23,642 nucleotides of DNA from Plakobranchus ocellatus (taxonomy: Eukaryota > Mollusca > Gastropoda > Plakobranchidae), in NCBI GenBank assembly GCA_019648995.1, contig BLXT01007646.1, positions 446,918 through 470,559 of the forward strand, written 5' to 3'. The position numbers were made by a program, and so were the translations under genes. Position 1 is the stretch's first letter; each line of letters opens with the position of its first letter. The notes beneath the pieces are model-generated. The model had not been told where the DNA came from. It saw only the letters and a program-made list of their open reading frames with translations, and did no database searches. Below are positions 10,501 through 22,500 of the stretch, piece after piece.

Positions 10501-13500
10501 GAACACAGCCGGTGAAGCAGTGATCAAGAGAGATGGCAAACCATGGCATCCATGGAGAAATGGACTCAGATGACAATAATTTACCTCAGTTTATGTTCTT
10601 AGTGAGCCAATGAAAAGCGGAGAAAACCTGCCAAGTCAAAGTCTAAAAAAAAAAAAAAAAAGCATTCTTTATAGTTCCAAGTGTGCTGACTGTTTTGATT
10701 TTTTTCTGCTCTTAAACTTTGTAGAACATAAACTTATTTATGCCTTGAGAATAAGACTCAATTGATTCTCTTAACTCAAGGCCAATAATACCATTGATTG
10801 CATCAAATTTTTTCCCCTAAGTTTACCTTGTCCTATCTCATACATAATCTTTTACATCAAGAAAATGTTTAATGTTGCGAAAAGAGGAAACATGTCCCAC
10901 TCATCACCAGATCAACTGAGAAAAACTCTAGTAAACATGAAAACTGAATATATTGATGTAGATGTAGAGACCATGAGGAAGAAGGAACAAACCATTTCTG
11001 CCCAGTATGACATTTCCATATATTCCATCTTCACCTTTTTTAGATGCAGTTAGGAATTTGGTTTTTTTTAACATGGTTCACTTGCAAAAAAACAGTTAGT
11101 CCCTTAATGGAAACATGAAAACTTATAATTAATTCAAAATTTATTGTCCATTTTATAGGTTATGGGTTGTGAGGTTTCCGTTTAGGTGTATGAAAAATTC
11201 TTATGTTCATAAAGGTTCCTTGTAATTTTGGTTTACATTTTATTTTATTCCAGTGAAAAAAAACTATAATTGAATATATAATGTGATAATCTTATTTTGC
11301 TCTGACAAACTTTTTGAATTGCATGCAGACTGTGGTTCTGTACTGAATTTAAAATCCAAGAGGACCCTTTATAATAAGTCACCTGCACCCAGCTCAATAA
11401 GGGTCATAATAGGATTGAGATCACATAGAAGTAAATAGCCTGCAGGATGTGAATAACTTTAACTAGCAAATGCAGTTGCTCTGTTTTATATCAACTTAAA
11501 TCTTGGATCAATGAAACAATAAAAACGTTAAAAAAGAAAATCTACATCACAGGTTTATTTCTGTTTCAGCAATATCCATTATTATTATGCAGTCAAGAAT
11601 CAAAAGATAAGTGGTCTTTACCTTGCAAACAGATACTTACTTCTACAGAGCTAGTGGCAAGCATTTCTATGTGTTTGTCTATTTCAGCTTTTCTTCTTTC
11701 ATAAAAATGATCAGTGTAAAGATCCAGAGGCATAGCTTGATAGGGGCTGTGAAACGCATCTGCCACTGGCAAAAAAAGAATGTCCCAGCAAAACAGAGCA
11801 AACAGTGAAGACACAATGCTGCCCTCTGCATGCATGCCTGGGTATTTAGGGAGACATAAACACTGCTGGCAATGAATGTGAAGAGATAGATTATGCATAT
11901 ATAAAAAAATACTCTACATAACTAAGTCTCAGATTTTCTCAAGGCATCCTGCAAGACTATGATTCAGAATCATAGCTTCCTTGTCTCTAAGAAATGAGGT
12001 TCAAATACTTCTACAAAAAAAGAAAGACCCTGTTATCTATATAATTTAATGAAGCAACAACTATCAACTATAACATGTGCTTGACAATGGACACATTTCC
12101 TCTTTGTAAAAAATAAAAAAGAACTGGCTACTGAATTCAGAAACTGTGATGTTTGAATTCAAACCCAACTTAAGTTTTCAAAAATTGTGAAGTGTTGTCT
12201 GAAAATGTAAAATAAAAAAATGCAGCAAAAAACTTTGAGATATCATTAAAAGAAAAAAAAAAATATGTGGCTGAAAAAATAGCCTTTTTCGTGTTAGAAA
12301 AAGAAATGCAGCATTAAATTTTCATTTTATGATTCCCTACATTTAATATCAAACATGAGATTAACTTCTATTTCAAATTTATTGGCCCACCTTGCCTTTT
12401 TTTTTTTTCAGGTCATTTAATTGTATACACTGCTGGATTTTTTTTTATTTTAAGCTAAAAAAATTTCTGAATGTTTCGAGCCTTTGACTCAAGACCACTG
12501 AGAATCTATCTGAAATCAACATTTTTTTTTAAATTTCTGACCCCTTCTCTATATTAGTGCATCAATATATAATTACAAATCTTAAACATTCCAGCCAAGA
12601 CCTAGGCTAAACTTTGCATTTTAAAAAAAAGTTCTTTTTAATTCTTTCTATAAGATGACTTATACATGAAAACTTTTGGACATCCACCTCATATGGATAT
12701 TCAAAGACATTTTCATGTCACACTCTAGCAAGTACAATCTTGTTCTGACCTGAGGGAAACCCATTAGTTTTGTAGTAATCCAACACAAATTCTTCAACCC
12801 CACACACAGCCAAATCACCCACTCCTTCTCCATTCTCTTCTCTTTTATATGAAGCCTGGGTGAGAAATTTAGGACCTGACCCCGTCAGGTTGTGAAGGAC
12901 TCTGCCCTCAAGATGCACCTGTGAAAAAGGTAAGTGAGCATTAACAAAAGCTATGTGGAAAGGGGAAAAAAAGCATCACAAAAAAGAAGCCTGGATCAAC
13001 ATAACCATTTTTTCCATTAAAAAAGATAGTAGGACAAGGCTATTGGATGCTCAAGTCAGATCCAAAGATTGAACCACTATATTTTTATAGTTAATGTTCC
13101 TTCTTTTAGAAAAAAAAATTCTGACAAAAATTATGCAACCAGCTTGCTCTATATGCTTGCTGTAGTATAATAAAAATTGCATGCCATGTACAGCATTAGT
13201 CTATTGCTCGGAAAAGAAATATAGAAGCTTTATTTTAAAAGTATTCTTTACAACAAAACATATCCTTTTCAAAATAAAAAAAAAAAGGGGGGGGGGAAGC
13301 CAACAATCTTTACCTTGGGAAGATCTCTAACTGGAGGATGTGAGCACTCCACTAAGCGATGGCTGAGCTTTAGATGAGGTCTCTCACAAATTGATTTACC
13401 TCTTAGGTACAAAGCTAAGCGATGACCAACTCGCACATGAGGGTCAGCCAATCCAGAAAGCACTGCCTCTAGAGACTTGAGCATAAAAATCAGAAAGAAC

Positions 13501-16500
13501 GAAAAGATTTTTTTCCAAGATACCAATTGGGTGTGTAAATCATGTTTCTCAATCAATATGAAATCATTAGTTGAACAAGTTTTTTTTCCATTTAAGAAAA
13601 TAAGCATTTTTTAAAATTAAATTTGCCTTTTACATACTGTCTTTGTCATATAAAGTAAATATGTGACTTATCCATCTGTCCAGGGCATAAAGTAACCAGG
13701 CCTATTTGAGATACCTGGCTGTACAGTACACCAATATTTTTCATGCAAAATTGCCTTTCTTTCCAACAATGGCCTAAAATATCCTCTTTACATTTCATTA
13801 AAACCAACAAATTTATTTGGTATTAGTTAAATAGGAGATAGATGGAGCATCTTGAGGAATCAAGGAAAATCAGAAAAGAAAGAGGCTTTAACTTTTCAAG
13901 CTAGCAGCCACGTGTATTTTGTAGGAAACTGATAACAACTACATGATATCACTTGCTTCAAAAAATGCTGTCTTGAGAAAGTGTCATTCCAGATGCCCTG
14001 AACTCAGCTCTCAACTCACATTTAGAAAGAGTTATTCAAGATGAATAATAAAGAAAATTGACTGAGAATGATCATGGCTGATGATGAAGAAGAAGTGGCC
14101 GAGTTAGATTTGGAAGAAAAAAAAAAAACTTTCAATAAAATTTCTTTTAAGCTGACACATTTGGAAATTACGGCTTTTAAAAAACAAGCAACCATTTCTT
14201 AATTTTTCTGCATTCTTTGTTTATTCAAAGTGGTAAAAAATGCAAGGGGTGTCTTTTTGCTGGACCCTCAAAATTTTTTCAACTTGAAATGGCCAAACCA
14301 GCCAAAGTGAAACTCCAAATCGTCCAAACTAAGATTTTGTGAAACCACTCTGATAGCCTCAGTGATTACACTGCAAGTTCATTTCCATATTGGATGCCCT
14401 TCAATACTGACTATATTATTCCGCTGTAGTTGTTCTGTCCACCATATAAAGATTCCATTTCTTTTCACTTTGGTTGCATGATCAAATCAGTCTTTGTACC
14501 TTAGCTATTCTTCGTAATCAAGTGTTCTGCCTTTGGTATTGATTATCACGAACAAATCAATGCATGAAAAAGAAAAAAAAACAAACAAAACAGACTGATC
14601 AAATCAATAGGAAAAATTGACTATAGATTTAGGTAAAGATAAATTTAGAAGACCTATCTATTAATAGATAGATTGGAAAATATATAATTAGCGGAAAGAA
14701 AAAAAAAGAAATAAGAATACTGCACAAGGCAAAATGAGACAGAGATGGAAAAATGCTTTATTCGTCACCCAGCCAAACTGGACACAGTATAGTATGTTAA
14801 CCTGTTAATAATTTTAACACAGTGAGTCTGAAGATTATGCTAATTGCGGTTTAAATAATTTTGTAACATTGTTATGGTGAAAAGATCATGGTGCTGATTG
14901 GAAAAAAATGGTGTTAATCGTAATATAATAACAGATTTGTGCTATTCAGATATAGATCTAGCTGAACTCTGCTCATGAAAATGTGTTCCTTTAATTAGTA
15001 TTTAAAAAAAAACACTCCAGGTCTTATTATCGAAAAGTTTATCAATAAACGTCTGAAAATCAGTATTAAAGCAGCAAGGTAAATTTCCCAATTATTTGGA
15101 TTTACAAAAACCCTTACATCGGCAGTCTATCTCTCAACAATTTCTTCAAAAATCTGTTAGAGCTCTCTGCCAAAATCTCAAGATAATCTTTTATCAGTAT
15201 TGATATTGACAAAATGTCAAAAAGAGGAAAATTTTGCTATGCGTCGACTCAAAACAATAATATCCTGAACTGAGCATTTAGAGTGTCGTTCGTTGTTTTG
15301 TGTTCTGTGTGACCAACATCCTTCTCAGACTTCACACAATCCATCAAGGCAACTTTTGCCTTACCTTCATAGCTAATTAAGTCATTACATCAGGTACAAA
15401 GAGCCTTTCCACTGAAGTCAACTTTAGAAACACTCAGCCAAACACTTATCTCATTAAGTTTCTTCGAAATCACTTTTACCAATGTATATCAAGCTATTCG
15501 CTTCTAAATTTTTTTCTTCACATCCAGCAATTTCTTTCACAAGACCAATCTCATTTTCAATTAGAATCCGCATCTTGAAATCCGTATTCATAAAAAAAGT
15601 ATCTTGAAATGAAGGGCATTTGTTCACCAAGTAACATCCACATGGACAGAAGGAACAAAGGTGGAAGAGGCATCACTTGTCAAATCAACCACTAATTGCG
15701 ATCATGTGCGCAACCGATTAATGTTAAATCAAGAAAAAATCATTATCTTAATTGCTTTCAAGTATCGATATGCCAATATCTATACTATTCTACATGCATG
15801 CTTGCAGAGCTTGAAGTGTCAAAATAATCAACTGGACATTTTTAATTTACCTTGGCTCTTTGCGGATTAAAGCTGTGAACTTATCAGATTTTCCTGATTG
15901 TCGCTCCGCCGATTTTTCCAAAATAATTTTTTTTCTTTCACCTTCCTCGGAAAAAAGAGGGAAAATCCGTGGAAAAGCCAAAACTAAAGATTTCAACGGA
16001 TCCACAGAACTTTACCATCACTGTTTTAGATTCACCACCCACAGCTTCTAGAAAATACTAGTAATGCAATACAAAGGCTCAATAGCACAATATCGCCCAA
16101 AAAAACCCTTGGCATAAAAATCTAGCATTACCATTTTATGAAATATTGACCTATCAGATACTCTTATTTATCTTCTCCTTATTTAAATGTAAACATATCC
16201 AGAAATTTCTTGCTAATCTGGTCACCAGGTAAAAATCTAACAACTTCTTGTAAACAATGTTCTCTTATCTTTGAGAGTCATCTAGAAATCCCTAGATCTA
16301 AAGGGGTAGGTAAAGCTAAAACAATAATAGCACTGTTTAACTAGAATAGGCCTAACCTCAAAGTGGAATATTACAAGTAAACAAGGCTAAATCAAAATAT
16401 CAGCCGCTCCAGTCTAGATCTAGACACAACTCACAAAAGTCAATTTCATCACACAGTGGTGATTTTTACATTGCTTAATGACACCTGCAGTGGGTTATCA

Positions 16501-19500
16501 GAAGGAAAATTTAATGAAAATTCTGGTAACAATATTTTTAATAACAATTCTAGTAATCGACTTTTACCTTTAAATATTTTCATTGTTTGGAGCGCATTAT
16601 TGGTAACCCATTACTTTCAGCCCATGCAACTATGAGGCTATCAGAGCTGACCGCAGAATAATTTTTGGCATGGACATATTCTCATAGATGTTGCACAATC
16701 ATCATTGAAAGATTGAACCATCAATGAAATAACACCAAATTTGCGCAGCAGTTCTACAACAAAACGATTCTTGGCAACCAGCAAAATGACACCGATTTCG
16801 GTTTTTTTTTCACTTTGAGCACATGAATCTTTTTTTTTCTAAGATCTCAATTGCACAAAGAATATGAAACATTGCATTTGAGCTCAAAGTAATATACTCA
16901 GTTTAGCCATAGCTCTCACTTGCTGATGATTTTTCAGATGAGTATCAAGATTAAGGGCAAGCCTCTCCCACCAATATCCTCTGTAGCTGCAGCAATAATC
17001 CTTTTGATCCAACAAAGTATTTAGTAAAGTTACAGCTGCTGTGAAATCTTTCTTCCTTTGAAGAATTTCAATGCCTTGACTAAGTAGACGGTAAACCACT
17101 GAAGTTGCAGTGAATGAACGTAGAAAATCGGGAAGTTTCTTGTTCCATCTGCAAAGATATAACAAGTAACATGTCTAATCTGCATTTAAAACAGGCTGAG
17201 GCTGTAACTTTAGCTAGACATGAGCATGAAGTACAGGGATAGTTAAAAATCAAAAGATAGTTAAATGTCACAACAGAGAAGTACTGGTTCAACTTGCCCA
17301 AATAACATATCAATAAAAAAGTAAATAAAAATTCCAATACTCAATAAATTTGTTAAAATATAGAGATTTGAGTAGGTAAGGTCAAGAAGGTGCCATTTTA
17401 TAAAAAAAAGAAAACTCTCCATTCATGGAGCCTACCCATCTACTTTCCAGCTTCTGAATAAGTTGAATTATAACAAAAAAAATATCCATGAAAAGTTAAG
17501 GCTGGGCATTGAAGGCTAGGCAATAAAGATTATAATATTCAAGCACATCATTATTGGGATTATAAAGGAGTAAAAAAAAAGCAACCCAAAAGATGTAATA
17601 CAAGCAAATAAAGAGCCACCAATTTGCAGTTGTTCATATTAACATTTTACATTCAATGGCTTCAGAAAAGTCTAATAAAAAAACGACAAGAACAAAATAA
17701 CCCTTTAAAAATCAAACCTTTATTTTACACAAACAACCGAGATAAAGCTACCTTTTTGTTTTATTGATTGACAGGAATCATTCTATTATTTTGAATAGCC
17801 AAACCTGACAATATTTTCATCTGCTTCAAGAATTCTATGCCTCTCCTTCACATCTAAGAAAATAGTATAGGCTTCTTCCCATCTTCCCCTCTCTGTGGCT
17901 TGTAATAGATCAAACTCTAGCTGCAATGCTTGAGAAAATCTGTATGAGAATTACAGAAACATTCATTTATGTCTATCAGTAATTACAAATTATTTTAAGT
18001 TATATATTTAAAATTGCTATGAATCCATTTTCCAAAATATCAATTTTTAGCAATATAAATGTACAAACATCTAACAACCTTTAATTCTTAAAACCATTTT
18101 GGTTTATAATAAAAAAATTACTATCTTTAAAGGAAATTCACAGCAACTTAAATTGTGAGAAATTGCTGAATAACCTAACAAGAAATTCAAATTTATCCAG
18201 TTTGATCATATTTCACTCAAAATTGGTTAAAACAAAATTATAATTTTGTTTCCCTTTTGGCCTTACCTTATAACATCCTCACGACTTCCAAAAATTGAGT
18301 GTGTCTTATCCACTTGATACTCAGGATACACAACTTTACCCATATTGACCATCAACATCTGGAATCTTAGAGTAGTAAAAAATCGTTTTTTTTTCTTTTG
18401 CCTCTATAAAAAAAAAAATTGTATGACCTAACCTATTTTTTGAAACAGAACTTACAATAAATATGATTCTGTATGCTCTATAAGGCCTCAGTAGAGTCAA
18501 CAGGGTGGATTTTCTAATTATAGTAAAAGCAGTAGCGTCAACAGTAACAGCAGTAGCAGAGTATAGTAACATTCTTTTTTATTTCCCAGAACCAGTGACA
18601 CACAGCCTAGATAGAAGCTTACAAAACTTCCTTTCTTTTTTAATTTTACAATGTTTTAATGAGTAACTTACAGCTGCCCCTGACCACCTGTCCCATTGTC
18701 CTCATCTAAAGAAGTGTCCACAACAGAAAAAAGCATCATGACTCTCACTAATACCGCACGTGGCAATTCAGATAGCTTGTAAACACCAGATAAAAACTTC
18801 TTGGCTCTGAAATAAAGGAGTAAATTAACTTATTGACTGAAAAATTATTCTGTTTTCCTCTCAATACAAACTTTGACAGACAAAACACATATTTAAAATT
18901 AAACTTGCCATTCCTTTTAAATTATTTCTATAATTTAAATAAATCTTGCTTCATGCAAAAAAATATCTAGTCTTAAATGAGTTTTTCTCAGGTCAATTCC
19001 ACTCTTCAAATATCAGTGAGACTTCTAATATCTTTATACATTAAAAAGTTTGAACTACACATAAAAAGATAAACAAAAACAAAACTTTGTGAAACCAAAA
19101 ATTTGAAGATTTGGAGACCATGAGAAAACAATTATTTGAATGAGAAATTAATCATGAAACAGATGGCTTGAAAAGAAAATTGATTTTTTCCATACTATAA
19201 TGCAAAAGATTGAGTGAGCGTTGTCAATTTTGGTGAACTGCATTATTAATTTCATCTTTTCAATCAGAAAGTATTAGGGCACAGTATAGTGGTACTACTA
19301 AATTTGAAATTGTAATCAAGATTTTAATTGCATTCCATTCTGATCAAAGTTTTACAATTGTTTTGATAGCAATATACAATCAATATTAGTTTTCTTTGCC
19401 ACCTTGTTCATAAACTTCAGTTCTAAAAGTAACACCAATAAAGGGAAAGCTTTAATTATTGCCCCACCTTGTTGATCTGTTCCTATGAAATGTAAAATTA

Positions 19501-22500
19501 AAAAATGACAGTGAATTCTGCAAAATTTATATCTTTACTTTTTGATGATTTCAACTATTTGCCAGTTTCTTCTGTAGCATTTTTTTTTTCTCTCCATGTA
19601 TCCTCAGAATCTGATTTTCTGCTAAGTTGAACATAATTTATATGCGGTCAGTTTCAGTTGAGGAGGCTTAAGTGTATTCTTTATTTTTATTATTTTAATT
19701 TGTGGTATTTAGGCCATATGCCCTCTTTGCAAAAAATAGTGCACTAAGCCTTCAAATTTTGTAACATATATATGACAAAAATTCATTTAAAAAAAAAAGA
19801 TAAAACATGCTTAATTTTAATAATCATTTAAAATATTCAAAAATGGTCTCAAATTACAAAATCATGTACAAACTTAAGAAACTTAATTAAGAAAAAACAT
19901 ATTTTCTTGGTAGTCATAATTTTAATATTGATAGTTATCTCTGCTAAAATTGAAAAACAGGAGCCATTCCCTAGACATATAAAGAGTAAACCTACATTGA
20001 ATACTGTCTAAGAATATTTCCTTATAAAGCCATTTCCTCACCATGTAACCAGACTTAGTCAGCTGACTTACTTTGTAAGAGCATAAATTCAGTGAAACAG
20101 AAGATAAAATTGTGTTCAACTTCAAGGCCCTTTATATCATAATCTGGATAAAATACTGGACAGCTCAAATAATATTGCACATGGCGCAAAAAATGATACC
20201 CCTCATTTTGGTCGAAACAGGAGGGATTTGAATCAGTAATGGAATTTACAGGGAAATGGTGTTTATTTCACGCCTCATTGTCTAGTTGTATTAAAAAAAA
20301 AGGTGAAATGTGTATCACATGTGAGTGAAATGAAAAGAATTAATTAACTTTGATTTTTTGTTCTTTCTCCCAAAACGATTTCTAACATATTGAAGTTTCT
20401 ATTTCAGATGTTTTCTGAAACATTTCTTTACGGATAAATTGTTGACAAAAAGTCTGACAATATAATTCATTACTAAATCTGTTTCACAAAAGCTTATCTC
20501 AATTATTTTTAATTCAAGTTTACAATTTAAGAGCCCATAAAATAAAGACCTGTGAGCAATTTTTTTAAACTCTCTACTTAACTGCACTATTTTTACACAA
20601 ATACTACAATGGACATCATAGCATAGAGCTTTAAAGCTTTGATTTCAGCATTTGGGCAATGGTAGTCAAAAAAGTTGTAGTACTGCCCTAAAAATATAAA
20701 TTGTATCCCCCCTTAATGTCTACTCTAACTCCACTTATTAAAACAAAATACTTTTGTGACTCAAAATTGTTTAAGATTAAAAATTATAAAAACCTTGTCA
20801 TCATAGCTTGAGCAAGTCCTTTATGACCTCCACCTGAACCAAACAGGTGAGAAATACTTGTTCGCTGCGTCATTTTCATCAGTTCATCAACCTGTTGGCT
20901 CTTTTGTGTCAAGTTTGGAGGTACATGATATATTTTGGCAAGTGTTTTAACATCAGAAGCGCTCAAAACCTCCAAAACTGCTTGCAAATTGGTCAAACCT
21001 GATTCTAAAATTAAGAAAATGTCAAAATAAATAATAAAACAATAAAAAAGCTTAATTTGAATAAATTCATGTTACTTTACCTTATTAAGTGTACCCATAA
21101 TGATGGCAAGGTCATCTTGAGACTATTCTTGATGAGTCAGATGTCTTTAACAAACTTTGAGAAAAAGAAATAGAGTTTAAGCAATATTTTGCTTCTTTAG
21201 ACTTGCTCTCAGTTTCATATACATGACTGTGGTGGCAGTTGGGGAAACCTGAGAGCTGCCAACTTTGTTTTTTTCTTAGTCTAGAGGCAATCCTCCTACA
21301 GTCAAAGCATAAGATAAGCATAAGTTAATAACCTTTTGGTGCTGCTCTTTGAGCCAAGCTGCACTTTTGTTTTCAATTATACCCTGTCAAAAAAAAACTC
21401 TTGGTTAAAAGTTATAAAATAATGCTTGGAGTCAATTTGCCATGAAGAAAGAACAAAAATCACATTTTAAAAAATCATTTTCATTCAAATCACAACAGAG
21501 AATGTATATCTTATGAAGTGCAAAAGCCTCCAATACTTAAGTTTCAAAAGCACTTTAAAATCTTCACAATGATAAAATATAGTTCACAACACTTTTGTAT
21601 TGCATTGAGTGCAATATTGCTTACCATTGTTTATAAATGAGTACTCAACAAGCTCATCTAGAGCTGGCTGCAAGTCACTTCCTATTTCAGGGTAATTTAA
21701 TTTAGCTTTAGGAATCCATTTTAGTTTACGGCAGAACATTCGAATATACAGTTTCTTAGCACCATCTGAAACACAAAGTACCAAATCAAGATCTTAATTA
21801 CTTTCACTATAGAGTGAAATTCTTATTTCTAACATTTGAAAGACCTGACGTAAATTTTCATTTGCATTGAAAAACCATCTTCATTTGTTTTGTTATTATC
21901 TTTCTTTTCAGCCTCACCTTTATCAGAACAATGAAAAGTTCAACAGATGATAACTCACATGATCTTAAACCAATAAATCAGTTATTTTATTTATTAAAGA
22001 TCCTTTTTGCGATAAGTAAAATTATAATACATGTTTTTGTTGGAATTTTTGCAATAAAGAGGGTTAAAAGTTCAAATCAATCATTTATTTTCAATCCATT
22101 ATTAAATACTTCATCCTATCTATTGTAAGTTAATTTTGATTAAATGAAAACAAACCTGTAAGTGAATTATATTTGTTTATAATTGTCTTGTCTTCATGAT
22201 TGAAGAGTTGGGAATTGGACTCATCCGTAAGTACTGAAGATAGAATAGTCTCAAAATTCTTAAAATAATATGGCTCAGAGATTTGTAAGTTTTCTTCAGA
22301 TGCTTCATCTTTCAATTCTGTACCTTCTTTCCCAATGCAATCATTTACCAATTCAGTCAAGTTCTCTGCTTTGGTTTCACAGTTGAAGACTGTGGAACAT
22401 GCAGTTGGTGTTTGACAAATGTCTGCAGCCTCATTTTTTAAGTTATCATCACACCTACTGGTTGCTGGTACAAAGTTCTGGTTATGCACTGTCTTCTTCG

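Larger units (their letters stand above)
13476..16919 (-). other. FAN1 intron between coding exons 7 and 8
   Basis: 3444 bases, gtgaga to gctcaag. It holds a possible transposon-gene relic (15249-15591), a less certain coding-like patch on the minus strand near 15850-15960, and palindromes of the TCTAGATCTAGA type (14952-14962, 16281-16300, 16412-16425). The rest is AT-rich with no assignment. Confidence 0.6.

Noticed and set aside
10865..11053. 62-codon plus-strand frame
   Set aside because: No family resemblance; typical chance length in AT-rich DNA.
14074..14202. 42-codon plus-strand frame starting [18 protein letters not shown] with a good start context
   Set aside because: No recognised family, very short, A-rich low complexity, antisense in an intron; could be chance or an old processed fragment.
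21112..21321. 69-codon minus-strand frame in the same intron
   Set aside because: No domain, no phase-compatible splice sites, not needed for the alignment.
21330..21390. Extra FAN1 exon (minus; [14 protein letters not shown]) between exons 2 and 3
   Set aside because: In the phase required by the flanking exons it meets a stop, and the protein aligns to human without a gap across this intron.
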